A DNA stretch of 64,000 bases from Hyphomonadaceae bacterium (GTDB taxonomy: Bacteria; Pseudomonadota; Alphaproteobacteria; Caulobacterales; Maricaulaceae): NCBI GenBank assembly GCA_013001295.1, contig JABDMW010000047.1, positions 124,001-188,000 of the forward strand. The letters are read 5' to 3'. Made by a program: the position numbers and the translations under genes. Of this stretch, positions 9,873-20,083 are shown piece after piece. The stretch's first letter is position 1. Each line of letters begins with the position of its first letter. The notes beneath the pieces are model-generated. The model had not been told where the DNA came from. It did not search any database and saw only the letters and a list, made by a program, of their open reading frames with translations.

Positions 9873-10211
9873 ATGGCGAAAAAATTATTGATTGCGACGG
9901 TCTGCACAGGTGCGTTGATGCTTTCCGGGGTTCAGGCCATAGCACAGGAAAGCCCGATTGATACAGTCGCTGCAGCTAAGGACAGCGCTGTTGTTACCCA
10001 GGCAAAAGAAAAAGAAACGAAAAAAACCGCACAGAAATCAAAACTTCGCAACCCGGACGATGTGATTTGCAAAAAGAGTGTCAAGACGTCAACGCGCTTG
10101 CGTCGCTCAAAAATCTGTAAAACCCGCGCAAAATGGGATGAAGAACGGGTTGCAACGGCAAAACAGCTTAACGATATACGCTCTCAAACACGCGTAGACC
10201 GTTACGATTGA
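9873..10211 (+). CDS. Small basic secreted protein with a paired-Cys motif
   Basis: 112 residues from the ATG at 9873, preferred over 9858 because GGAGGA lies just upstream of it. An N-terminal signal peptide ends near AIAQE. The mature part is lysine/arginine-rich with the motif VICKK..TSTRLRRSKICKTRAKW, which resembles a Cys-x-TGSRL-x-Cys-x(3)-EW pattern seen in small exported proteins of sphingomonad-like bacteria. Function unknown. A strong terminator follows at 10235-10264, so it ends its transcript, possibly with the ExbD gene 88 bp upstream. Confidence 0.72.
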   Translation: MAKKLLIATVCTGALMLSGVQAIAQESPIDTVAAAKDSAVVTQAKEKETKKTAQKSKLRNPDDVICKKSVKTSTRLRRSKICKTRAKWDEERVATAKQLNDIRSQTRVDRYD

Positions 10212-10234
10212 TTGAATTTATAACGATGAAATCG

Positions 10235-10264
10235 AACCGCCTGAGTGTCTCAGGCGGTTTTTTT
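10235..10264 (+). terminator. Rho-independent terminator after the small secreted protein gene
   Basis: Perfect 10-bp stem AACCGCCTGA / TCAGGCGGTT with a 5-base loop, followed by a run of seven T. It lies 24 bp after the stop codon at 10211. Confidence 0.92.
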
Positions 10265-10373
10265 ATGCGGAAGCGAAAGTTAAAGACTCTGTTAATTCTG
10301 ATTTCGTTTGTAACTAAAAACGTCTGCCCCGCGCGACTATAAATTCCTCACACACAAAAAAATGGGGGAATTC

Positions 10374-11270
10374 ATGGAATTTAGGGTGAATAGGGGCGTA
10401 ATCGTTCTCGGTCTTCTAGCCGGATGTGGCGGCACTTCATTTGCGCAATCCAATTCAGAAAGAACGCAAGTCGTATCAATTGATCGACATCAGATTTTAG
10501 ACAAAAAATCTCCTTCTCGTCTTAATATGGTGACTATTTATCCGGGACAGTTTCAAATGGGGTCGCCCATTCACGAAGCTCGACGCGAACGTACAGAAGG
10601 GCCCGTGCAAACGGTATCAATCGATTACACATTCGAGGTCGGGAAATACGAAGTCACATTTGCCGATTGGGATAAATGCGTCGCCAGTGGAGGCTGCAAT
10701 GGCTATCGTCCCAGCGATGTCGGGTGGGGGCGCGGTAAACGCCCTGTGGTCAATATCAGTTGGAATGACGCCCAGAGTTATATCAAATGGCTCAATAAAA
10801 AAACGGGACTTAAATACCGCCTTTTGTCTGAAGCCGAATGGGAATATATCGCGCGCGCTGGTACGAGCTCTCCGTTTTCAACAGGTCATATGATTACGAC
10901 CCAACAAGCTAACTTCAATGGACAAAAAAGTTACCAGGGTAGCCCGCTTGGCCCCTATCGACGCCAAACCGTTGAAGTCGGAAGCTATAGCGCCAATCCT
11001 TACGGACTGCATGATTTGCACGGAAATGCCTGGGAGTGGACGCAAGATTGTTGGAATGACACCCATGTTGGAAATGCCAAAAATGGCAAACCTCGTACAA
11101 GCGGAGACTGCAATTATCGCGTGATGAAGGGCGGATCCTGGGTAAACCGCCCGGACGATATCCGTGTTGCGCAACGGCAACGCTATACAACAGATTATCG
11201 GTATGACGATTATGGCTTCAGGATCGCCAGAACGCTGTCGAAGAAAGCCTATCTGGCGTCCAACGAATAA
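10374..11270 (+). CDS. Exported formylglycine-generating-enzyme fold (SUMF1) protein without active-site cysteines
   Basis: 298 residues from the ATG at 10374, chosen because GGGGGA sits 4 bases upstream of it. A signal peptide comes first, with LLAGCG as a possible lipobox. The SUMF1 fold shows in GQFQMGSP, EVTFADWDKC, LLSEAEWEYIARAG, NAWEWTQDCW and GGSWVNRPDD. True formylglycine-generating enzymes carry cysteines just after the GGS(Y/F/W) motif, and here that segment (RVAQRQRYTTDYRYDDYGFR) has none, so sulfatase activation is unlikely. Related cysteine-less members act in other roles, so the function is open. Confidence 0.82.
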   Translation: MEFRVNRGVIVLGLLAGCGGTSFAQSNSERTQVVSIDRHQILDKKSPSRLNMVTIYPGQFQMGSPIHEARRERTEGPVQTVSIDYTFEVGKYEVTFADWDKCVASGGCNGYRPSDVGWGRGKRPVVNISWNDAQSYIKWLNKKTGLKYRLLSEAEWEYIARAGTSSPFSTGHMITTQQANFNGQKSYQGSPLGPYRRQTVEVGSYSANPYGLHDLHGNAWEWTQDCWNDTHVGNAKNGKPRTSGDCNYRVMKGGSWVNRPDDIRVAQRQRYTTDYRYDDYGFRIARTLSKKAYLASNE

Positions 11271-11332
11271 TATTCATGGCCACTATGATTAATCGTCTCG
11301 AAGCAAGGATTTAAATCTGATACAAGGAAGGT

Positions 11333-12229
11333 ATGGCAAGACCACTCCCTCCCTTAAATTCTATCCGCGCATTTGAAATTGCGGCCCGGCACCTCAATTT
11401 TTCAAGAGCAGCTGAAGAAGCCGGGGTGACCCAAGGGGCGATCAGCAAACAAATTCTTTTGCTTGAAGATTATATAGGTTCGAAACTATTTGAACGATTG
11501 CCGGGCGGGTTGGCCCTGACAGATGAAGGCAGAATGCTGCGATTGTCTGTCGCGCCGGCATTTCAACTCTTGGAACAATCGTTTGAAAGGTACTCGCGGC
11601 GGTCCCCGCGTTCAAATGTGTGCCGACTATCGACGCTCGGATCGTTTGCTGCCGAATTTCTTGTTCCAAGATTGGATGATTTTGAACGCGATTGCCCTCA
11701 TATTAGCCTTGAGATCCTGACTTCGAACAGGTTAGTGGATTTTGCCCGCGAAGAGCTCGATTTAAGCGTTAGATATGGGCCTGGCGGCTGGGACGATGTT
11801 GTTGCCACCGAGCTTGTCCCAGGTGAACTTATTCCTGTGTGTTCACCTGAATTATTCGTGAAACGGGGTGATTTGGAATTAAAATCCTTCATGAATGGAA
11901 GCCGCAGAATTCAAGTATTTTCAAACAATGAATGGCGTGCCTGGGGAGAGAAAATAGGTATCGACATAATCGAGCACGCACCTTCACCATTTATAATCGA
12001 AGACTTCGTTGTGGCGATCAGCGCAGCGCGGTCCGGACAAGGGTTAGCGCTCATTCCGGAGCTCATCGCGCGGAAACATATAAAGAATGGAAGTCTTGTC
12101 GCCTTTTGCCGGGATCGACTAGATTGGGAGCAAACCTATTATATTACTCATGCACCGAATGCGGACAACCAACCTATAGTTCGTGATGTGATTAATTGGT
12201 TGCGTGAACAGGCGAAAAAGCCCGATTAA
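11333..12229 (+). CDS. LysR-family transcriptional regulator (GcvA-like)
   Basis: 298 residues. The N-terminal winged helix includes LNSIRAFEIAARHLNFSRAA and GVTQGAISKQILLLED (residues 7-50), then LFERLPGGLALTDEG. A periplasmic-binding-type effector domain fills the rest. It resembles the GcvA group by sequence style. The ligand and target are unknown. A strong site AAGGAAGG precedes the ATG. It stands alone between the SUMF1-like gene and the UrcA gene. Confidence 0.9.
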   Translation: MARPLPPLNSIRAFEIAARHLNFSRAAEEAGVTQGAISKQILLLEDYIGSKLFERLPGGLALTDEGRMLRLSVAPAFQLLEQSFERYSRRSPRSNVCRLSTLGSFAAEFLVPRLDDFERDCPHISLEILTSNRLVDFAREELDLSVRYGPGGWDDVVATELVPGELIPVCSPELFVKRGDLELKSFMNGSRRIQVFSNNEWRAWGEKIGIDIIEHAPSPFIIEDFVVAISAARSGQGLALIPELIARKHIKNGSLVAFCRDRLDWEQTYYITHAPNADNQPIVRDVINWLREQAKKPD

Positions 12230-12348
12230 CCGGGCGTTAGAATTTTTCTCATAGGGCCAATGAAACAAATGCGATTCTAATCCCGGATTATTTATTTCAT
12301 CTTTCCTCCAGCGGGCAATTCAGCCCACTTCGAACAGGAGAATGAAAA

Positions 12349-12717
12349 ATGAAAATCCAACAAATCGCTATAGCAATTGGTGCAATTCTTTTAAGTTTAA
12401 CTACCGCGACAGGCTCGCAAGCCAAAGATTTTGAAGTGCGGTTCAACAAGGCTGAACTTGAAACAGCCGCTGGTGCCGAACGCGTTTATCACCGTTTGTA
12501 TGATGTGGCAGAGGATTTGTGCCAATACGAGTTCAGCCATTCTTTCGCGACAAAATCGAAACTGCGATTTGATCGGTGCGTACGGCGCACGGTTAAAGAA
12601 TTTGTCTGGCAAGTCGATCATCCGAAAGTTGATCAAGCATATGCGGCACTCCCGGTCAGACGGATCAAAGACCGAAAAATTAGAACTGCCAAATTTTTGA
12701 AAAACAAAACCCGTTAA
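12349..12717 (+). CDS. UrcA family secreted protein
   Basis: 122 residues with a signal peptide ending near GSQAKDF. The mature domain holds the UrcA pattern VRFNKAELETAAGAERVYHR, then two conserved cysteines (EDLCQYEF and FDRCVRR) that probably form a disulfide. UrcA proteins are small exported proteins of sphingomonads and relatives with no assigned function. Monocistronic, with its own terminator at 12752-12787. Confidence 0.8.
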   Translation: MKIQQIAIAIGAILLSLTTATGSQAKDFEVRFNKAELETAAGAERVYHRLYDVAEDLCQYEFSHSFATKSKLRFDRCVRRTVKEFVWQVDHPKVDQAYAALPVRRIKDRKIRTAKFLKNKTR

Positions 12718-12751
12718 ATCGGCAAGGCCTAACACCTCGTTCCCAAACTTA

Positions 12752-12787
12752 AACCGCCGCGGAGGTCATCCACGGCGGTTCTTTTTT
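12752..12787 (+). terminator. Terminator between the UrcA gene and groEL (convergent)
   Basis: Stem AACCGCCG / CGGCGGTT with a 13-base loop, followed by CTTTTTTC on the plus strand. It lies in the 104-bp gap between two convergent genes. It may also work for groEL, but the T-run on that side is poor. Confidence 0.85.
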
Positions 12788-12821
12788 CAGCAAGAGTGCT
12801 GAGCGGTTAAGTAAGCAAAGC

Positions 12822-14495
<1,674 letters not shown>

Positions 14496-14521
14496 TTAGA
14501 TATTAAAAAAGGCGCGCCGAG

Positions 14522-14812
14522 TTACTTCTCGATCACACCCATAATGTCGCTTTCTTTCATGATCAGCAGCTCTTGGCCGTCGACCGTGATTTCTGTACCG
14601 CCCCATTTGCCAAACAGGACTACGTCGCCTTTTTTGACATCAAGCTTGGTGAATTTGCCGTCGTTATCGCGTGTGCCTGGGCCCACGGCAACAACTTTGC
14701 CTTCGGATGGTTTTTCCTGGGCTGTACCCGGAATGATAATCCCGCCGGCCGTTTTAGTTTCTTCTTTAACGCGTTTTACAAGGACGCGATCATGTAGAGG
14801 ACGAAATTTCAT
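14522..14812 (-). CDS. groES: Co-chaperonin GroES (Hsp10)
   Basis: 96 residues with [15 protein letters not shown] at the start, the mobile loop [16 protein letters not shown] region and [16 protein letters not shown]. It caps the GroEL ring. First gene of the groESL operon, with a CIRCE element 52 bp upstream of its start. Confidence 0.98.
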   Translation of the reverse strand: MKFRPLHDRVLVKRVKEETKTAGGIIIPGTAQEKPSEGKVVAVGPGTRDNDGKFTKLDVKKGDVVLFGKWGGTEITVDGQELLIMKESDIMGVIEK

Positions 14813-14863
14813 ATGAATGTCTCTTAAACTGATTTCGTTGACGTTTAGCCGGGATTTAGAGCT

Positions 14864-14890
14864 TTAGCACTCACTACCCCCGACTGCTAA
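14864..14890 (-). promoter_or_regulatory. CIRCE operator (HrcA binding site) upstream of groES
   Basis: TTAGCACTC, nine bases, then GACTGCTAA. The consensus is TTAGCACTC-N9-GAGTGCTAA, so there is one mismatch in the second arm. The site lies 52-78 bp upstream of the groES start codon, where HrcA repression of the heat-shock promoter is expected. hrcA itself is not in the window. Confidence 0.93.
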
Positions 14891-14965
14891 CAGACGGGAG
14901 ATAGGGTTGGGTACGGGCAGAGTCAAGGAATCAAAATGCAGTTTTTTGTCCGAAATCAATCAGAA

Positions 14966-16450
14966 CTATAAAAAAGCCTGGGCCAGCATGGATGTCAGGC
15001 TGGTAATAAGGACGATTCCGATCAAATTAAGCTTAAATCCGGCTTTGGCCATTTGGGCCATGGTGACTTCGCCACTGCCAAAGATAACCGCATTTGGACC
15101 CGTAGCCATGGGCAGCATAAAGGCACAACTGGCGGCCATTGCAATTGGGATGGCCAAAGTGGCCGGATCCGCCCCGGTTTGAAGAGCGACAGCCGCAACG
15201 ATGGGCATGATGGCGGCAGTTGTTGCGGTATTGCTAGTCAGTTCCGTGAAGAAAATGACGCAACCGACCAGGATGAAGGTCATAGCGATGGGCGGAAAGT
15301 CTGTAATAAAGCTTAGTTCTCCTCCGAGCCATTCCGATAAGCCGGTAATTTTAATCAAGGCTGCCATGGAAAGCCCGCCGCCAAACAGCAATAAAATATC
15401 CCAAGGGATGGTGACAGCTGTTGACCAATCAAGGAGACGCGTTCCTGGTTCAGATTTTGAACCCGATGGAATAATGAAAAGAATGATGGCACCGGCAATT
15501 GCGATTATGTGGTCGGTTAATCCAACAAACGGCTCTACCCCCAGGATTGAAATGTCTTGTATGAAGGCGCGGCGGAACACCCAGAAAAACGCAACGGTTG
15601 AAAAAACAACAATAACCCGGCGTTCCGGCGTTCTCATTTTGCCTAAGTTTTGCAGTCGTTCTTGAAACATTGCGGCTGCATTTATATCCGGGTCTGGAGC
15701 AAATTTTGGCCCCCATTTGGTGAGGACCAAAAATGCGGTCGGTACCATAATCAGGACCACAGGAATTCCGAATTTCATCCAATTCAGGAAACTGAACCTA
15801 TTGTCGCCCATTTCCTCTAAAAAGCCGATGACGATTAAATTGGGTGCAGTGCCGATAGGCGTGCCCAATCCCCCTATGGATGCCGCCCAGGCCGTTCCTA
15901 AAAGTGCCGCCAAAGTGAATGATTTTTTATCCTCCTCCTGCATTGTCGAGACTGCGGCAACAGATAAGACAATCGGGACCAGCATAATCGTGGTGGCCGT
16001 GTTGGATATCCACATGGATAAAAGTGCTGAGGTCACCATAAACCCGGCGATGAGAGAAGAAGGTTTTGTACCGACCTTTGAGAGAATGCCCAACGCGATC
16101 CGTTCATGCAGGTTCCAGCGCACGATCGATTTGCCGATAATAAAGCCTCCCATCAGTAAAAATATGATTTTGTGCGCATAAGCCGGCAAGGTCTGTTCTA
16201 GCGTCGCAATTCCGAATAGTGGTGCAATAACGATGGGTAGAAGCGAGGTGATGCCTATCGGCAGGGCTTCAGATACCCACCAAATCACCATCAGAGCCAA
16301 GAGGGCCAGGGTAAACATGCCTGCCTGAGACAGCCCTTCTGGGCTTGGCAGCAAACACAGGACGACGAAAATAATCAATCCCAGCCACAATCCGATCTGC
16401 TTTGCCGGTGTGTCTTGGCGCTGCAAATAATCATCATTCCCCGAATTCAT
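14966..16450 (-). CDS. SLC13/DASS family sodium-coupled anion (dicarboxylate-type) transporter
   Basis: About 494 residues from the ATG at 16450. A TTG at 16486 would add 12 residues, and neither start has a clear ribosome site. It has 11-12 hydrophobic segments and two SNT-type motifs, ISNTATTIMLVPI (first half) and TSNTATTAAIMPI (second half), the paired Na+/substrate sites of the divalent-anion:sodium symporter family. GGLGTPIGTAPNLI is also typical. Substrate is probably a C4-dicarboxylate or sulfate. The sequence does not decide it. Confidence 0.9.
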   Translation of the reverse strand: MNSGNDDYLQRQDTPAKQIGLWLGLIIFVVLCLLPSPEGLSQAGMFTLALLALMVIWWVSEALPIGITSLLPIVIAPLFGIATLEQTLPAYAHKIIFLLMGGFIIGKSIVRWNLHERIALGILSKVGTKPSSLIAGFMVTSALLSMWISNTATTIMLVPIVLSVAAVSTMQEEDKKSFTLAALLGTAWAASIGGLGTPIGTAPNLIVIGFLEEMGDNRFSFLNWMKFGIPVVLIMVPTAFLVLTKWGPKFAPDPDINAAAMFQERLQNLGKMRTPERRVIVVFSTVAFFWVFRRAFIQDISILGVEPFVGLTDHIIAIAGAIILFIIPSGSKSEPGTRLLDWSTAVTIPWDILLLFGGGLSMAALIKITGLSEWLGGELSFITDFPPIAMTFILVGCVIFFTELTSNTATTAAIMPIVAAVALQTGADPATLAIPIAMAASCAFMLPMATGPNAVIFGSGEVTMAQMAKAGFKLNLIGIVLITSLTSMLAQAFL

Positions 16451-16529
16451 ATGATTGTGGATAATTGTTGGAATGACTGCCTGCAAACTGTTTATTGATT
16501 TATCGGGCGTTAAGCACTACCTCACGCCC

Positions 16530-17369
16530 ATGACAGATTTCACAGATATTGCCGGCCTCGGTCAAATAGCTGATCAATACGATGCGCTTCTGGTCGATAT
16601 ATGGGGCGTCGTCCATAATGGGCGGGTTCCATTTGTCGATGCCATCGAGGCTCTCGAACGCTTTCGCAGCGATCGCGGCCCGATTGTTCTGATATCAAAT
16701 TCACCCCGACCCAGCGTAGCGATACCGGCACAATTTGACGAAGTCGGCGTGCCGCATACGTTTTATGACGCGATTGTCACGTCAGGTGACGCCACGATAG
16801 ATGAATTGGCGCGCCGCGCACCCGGCCCGGCGTTTAAACTTGGCCCTGCACGGGATGATCGCCTGTATGCGGACCTTGATCTTAACTTCACGGACCTGGA
16901 ATCGGCGAAATTTATTACCTGTACCGGTTTGTTTGATGACGAAAACGAGACGCCGGACGATTATGCCGAATTATTAGGCGAAGCCCGTGAACTTGGATTG
17001 CCACTGGTCTGCGCAAACCCGGACATCCGCGTGAAACGCGGTGATCAGATGATTTACTGCGGTGGCGCGCTGGCCCAATCCTATGAGGATATGGGCGGCG
17101 AAGTGATTTATGCAGGAAAGCCGCACAAACCGATATACCGATTATCGCGTGCCTGGATAAAAGAAATTGCCGGCTATGAAGTCGATAAATCAAAAGTGTT
17201 GGCATTGGGCGACAATATCCATACCGATCTTCTAGGCGCGCAAAACGAAGGGTATGATTGTTTGTTTGTTGCAGACGGCGTGCATGAAAACAATGCACCT
17301 GCAGTGAAAGACTTGCTTAGAAAACATGGTATTTTTGTTAAATATATGCTTCCGTCTTTGGCGTGGTAA
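16530..17369 (+). CDS. TIGR01459 family HAD-type hydrolase (class IIA)
   Basis: 279 residues from the ATG at 16530. The frame is open further upstream, but homology begins at MTDFTDIAGLGQIADQYDAL. HAD motifs: LLVDIWGVVHNG (motif I has Asp-x-Trp-Gly-Val, as usual for this subfamily), VLISNSPRP (motif II), a Lys in AGKPHKPIYR and LGDNIHTDLLGA (motif IV). These class IIA phosphatases dephosphorylate small metabolites. The substrate of TIGR01459 is not established. It is divergent from the SLC13 gene. Confidence 0.88.
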   Translation: MTDFTDIAGLGQIADQYDALLVDIWGVVHNGRVPFVDAIEALERFRSDRGPIVLISNSPRPSVAIPAQFDEVGVPHTFYDAIVTSGDATIDELARRAPGPAFKLGPARDDRLYADLDLNFTDLESAKFITCTGLFDDENETPDDYAELLGEARELGLPLVCANPDIRVKRGDQMIYCGGALAQSYEDMGGEVIYAGKPHKPIYRLSRAWIKEIAGYEVDKSKVLALGDNIHTDLLGAQNEGYDCLFVADGVHENNAPAVKDLLRKHGIFVKYMLPSLAW

Positions 17370-17411
17370 GGCTATTTTGCCTCGCTCAGGAGGCGCAGTA
17401 AGAGATCGAGT

Positions 17412-17858
17412 ATGAAAAATTCTAAAACGCAGGGTTATTATCTGGAGGATCTGGAAGTCGGCATGTCTGCTGAGACGTCTATGATTGTGTCGGCAGAAAA
17501 AATCGACACATTTGCGGAGCTGTCTGGTGATTTTAATCCAATTCATATGGATGAAGAATTCGCCGCGACAACGATGTTCGGCAAGCGGATCGCACATGGG
17601 GCACTGTCTGCCTCATTGATCTCTGCCGTGCTCGGCAATCAATTGCCGGGACCGGGTGCAATCTTCGTCGAGCTAAACATGCGGTTTAGACGGCCCGCCT
17701 TCATCGATGATGAAGTTATCGCTAAGGCCGAAGTTGCCGAGATCAATGAAAAAACAGGCCGTGTGCGTATGAAAGTCGGGTGCTATGTGAAGGGTAAACC
17801 GATCTTACGCGGCGATGCTGGCGTTGTTATCAAGAAACGCCCAAAAGCTGAAGACTAG
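17412..17858 (+). CDS. MaoC-like (R)-specific enoyl-CoA hydratase
   Basis: 148 residues, single hot-dog domain. The hydratase-2 signature is seen in FAELSGDFNPIHMDEEFA (catalytic Asp-x4-His) and FGKRIAHGALSASLISAVLG. It hydrates trans-2-enoyl-CoA to (R)-3-hydroxyacyl-CoA. First gene of a tight run with ribF (6-bp gap) and the aminotransferase, although the three products do not form an obvious pathway. Confidence 0.9.
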   Translation: MKNSKTQGYYLEDLEVGMSAETSMIVSAEKIDTFAELSGDFNPIHMDEEFAATTMFGKRIAHGALSASLISAVLGNQLPGPGAIFVELNMRFRRPAFIDDEVIAKAEVAEINEKTGRVRMKVGCYVKGKPILRGDAGVVIKKRPKAED

Positions 17859-17864
17859 TCTCTC

Positions 17865-18803
17865 TTGAAAATCCTCGAGCATTATAAAGGATTGAAAAAG
17901 TCCGATCAGGGCGCGGTCATCGCGCTTGGCAATTTCGATGGTCTGCATCGGGGACATCAGGTCGTTATCAAAAAGGCCGCCGAAATTGCGGATGGGCTAA
18001 AAGCGCCGCTGGCAATCGCGTGTTTCAGGCCACATCCGGTCATGTTCTTTCGGCCTGATACGGCACCTTTCCGACTTATGAGCCCACGTATCCGCGCGAC
18101 AATCCTCTCCGAAATGGGCGTCGACAATCTGTATGAAGTCCCATTTGATAATGAACTCAAGTCCATGGACGACAAACAATTCGTCGACATTGTCCTTAAA
18201 GACGGGCTTGGTGCGAGGCATGTGATTGTCGGGGACGACTTCAAATACGGCAAAGACCGGTGCGGCGACTATCAATCTTTGAAAAAACACTGTGAGGCTG
18301 TTGGAATTGGTGTCACAGGGATTGTCCCGATCAGCCTCCATCAAAGCTACGGTAAATACGGATCCACAGAGATCCGCGAAGCCCTGCGCAATGGGGATGT
18401 GTTTTTTGCGGCCCATATGTTGTCCCGGCCCTGGATCGTTGACGGAGAAGTCGTCAAAGGTGATCAACTCGGCCGGACATTGGGATTCCCAACGGCCAAT
18501 ATAGATTTCACCGACCGCATTCGTCCGCGCGGTGGCATTTACGCGGCTGAATGTCGGCTGGACGGTGAAAACCTATGGCGACCAGGCGTTGCATATATCG
18601 GGAAACGCCCCACGGTTGACGGTGAAGACTATCGGTTGGAAATGCATATTTTCAATTTTGACGCCGACATATATGGCCAAATATTGGATGTGGCGTTCCG
18701 CACCTTCATTCGTGACGACGTTAAATTTGACAGCCTTGATGAAATGACAGTTCAAATGAAAAAGGACGCCGACGGCGCGCGCGCCGTATTCGGGATTTTA
18801 TGA
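17865..18803 (+). CDS. ribF: Bifunctional riboflavin kinase / FAD synthetase
   Basis: 312 residues, starting at a TTG. The N-terminal nucleotidyltransferase half shows ALGNFDGLHRGHQ (HxGH-type site), VGDDFKYGKDRCGD and YGSTEIREAL. The C-terminal flavokinase half shows LGFPTANI and GGIYAAE. It makes FMN and FAD from riboflavin. It begins 6 bp after the MaoC-like gene and overlaps the next gene by 4 bp. No FMN riboswitch is seen upstream. Confidence 0.96.
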   Translation: MKILEHYKGLKKSDQGAVIALGNFDGLHRGHQVVIKKAAEIADGLKAPLAIACFRPHPVMFFRPDTAPFRLMSPRIRATILSEMGVDNLYEVPFDNELKSMDDKQFVDIVLKDGLGARHVIVGDDFKYGKDRCGDYQSLKKHCEAVGIGVTGIVPISLHQSYGKYGSTEIREALRNGDVFFAAHMLSRPWIVDGEVVKGDQLGRTLGFPTANIDFTDRIRPRGGIYAAECRLDGENLWRPGVAYIGKRPTVDGEDYRLEMHIFNFDADIYGQILDVAFRTFIRDDVKFDSLDEMTVQMKKDADGARAVFGIL

Positions 18804-19936
18804 TCCTCGACAATCAACGCGATAAATTTAAGATTCCGGCGGATATCGCTTACTTAAATTGCGCTTACATGTCTCCGTTGATGAATTCAGTTGTTGAGGC
18901 GATGCAGGCAGGTACCCGGTTTAAACAGCAACCCTGGACATACACATCTGAGGATTTTTTTACGTACGCAGAAAAGGGACGAAGCCTTTTTGCTAAACTT
19001 ATTGGCGGCACCGCAGACGATGTCGCTATTGTCCCGTCTGCCAGCTACGGCATACAAATTGCGGCCAACAATCTGATTTTGCGGCCAGAAGGTGAGATCG
19101 TACTGGTCGAAGACCAATTTCCGTCACATGTCTATCCGTGGCAAGAAAAAGCCAAACACACTGGCGGGCGGATCAATATTGTTGCCCGACCAACAAATGG
19201 CGACTGGACGGCAGCTGTTCTCGAAGCCATTGGTTCACAAACCGATATCGTCGCGATTCCAGCAACCCATTGGGCGGATGGCGGGTATTTTGATTTGCCG
19301 GTTATTGGAATGGCGGCCCGGGCAGCTGGTGCGAAGCTGGTTTTAGACCTGACCCAATCTTTGGGTGCGATGCCATTTGATGTTGATGCTGTCCAACCTG
19401 ATTTTATGATTGCCGCAGGGTATAAGTGGCTGATGGGACCATACACATTGGGCTACATGTATGTGGCGCCCCGTTGGCAAAAAGGGGAACCACTTGAGCA
19501 CAATTGGATGAACCGGGCAGGATCCGAAGATTTTTCTCGGCTTGTTGACTATCAGGATGATTTTCAAAAAGGCGCGCGCCGTTTCGATATGGGAGAGAAA
19601 TCAAACCCGGCCCAGTTGATGGGCAGTGCAGTTGCGTTACAACAACTATTGGATTGGGGGGTCGAAAACATCAGCGAAACGCTGAAAACGCGTAATCAAG
19701 ACTTGGTGACGCGGGCCCAAACCCTTGGTTTGACCATGCCGGATGAACATTTGCGCAGTCCGCATTTTCTGGGACTGAACTTCCCTAACGGAATGCCCGC
19801 GGGTTTGCCGGAAAAACTGACAGAAAATAACGTTTTCGTCTCATTTCGAGGCGATTCCATGCGGGTCACGCAACATCTGTACAATACGCCCGAAGATGTT
19901 GACCGCTTGGTCAGCGTTTTAGAAACTCACGGCTAG
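18800..19936 (+). CDS. Class V aminotransferase-fold PLP enzyme
   Basis: 378 residues. Aminotransferase class V features: IAYLNCAYMSPL at the start, VPSASYGIQIAANN for the phosphate loop, LVLDLTQSLGAMPFD (Asp contacting the PLP ring) and AAGYKWLMGPYTLGY with the Schiff-base lysine. It resembles kynureninase/cysteine-desulfurase-like enzymes of unknown substrate. The start overlaps the ribF stop (ATGA), so it is co-translated with ribF. Confidence 0.88.
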   Translation: MILDNQRDKFKIPADIAYLNCAYMSPLMNSVVEAMQAGTRFKQQPWTYTSEDFFTYAEKGRSLFAKLIGGTADDVAIVPSASYGIQIAANNLILRPEGEIVLVEDQFPSHVYPWQEKAKHTGGRINIVARPTNGDWTAAVLEAIGSQTDIVAIPATHWADGGYFDLPVIGMAARAAGAKLVLDLTQSLGAMPFDVDAVQPDFMIAAGYKWLMGPYTLGYMYVAPRWQKGEPLEHNWMNRAGSEDFSRLVDYQDDFQKGARRFDMGEKSNPAQLMGSAVALQQLLDWGVENISETLKTRNQDLVTRAQTLGLTMPDEHLRSPHFLGLNFPNGMPAGLPEKLTENNVFVSFRGDSMRVTQHLYNTPEDVDRLVSVLETHG

Positions 19937-20012
19937 ACCCATGGCTTTCTCTATGTTAGGCCGCGTCTATGAAATTTTTTGCACACATCAGCGGCCAGAT
20001 ACGAATTACGGG

Positions 20013-20039
20013 CCCGGCTTCTTAGAGACAAGAGCCGGG
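20013..20039 (+). other. Hairpin between the aminotransferase gene and ileS
   Basis: Stem CCCGGCT / AGCCGGG extended past a one-base bulge by CTT / AAG. No T-run follows, so it is a weak terminator at best. It sits 45 bp before the ileS start and could equally be part of an ileS leader. No other structure is evident in this 147-bp gap. Confidence 0.4.
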
Positions 20040-20083
20040 AATATGCTGCCGATTGCAAACAAATTTAACAAAAAGAATTTCCA

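Noticed and set aside
19937-20083. T-box or attenuator before ileS
   Set aside because: T-box leaders are not expected in alphaproteobacteria, and I see no T-box core sequence. Only a simple hairpin is present.
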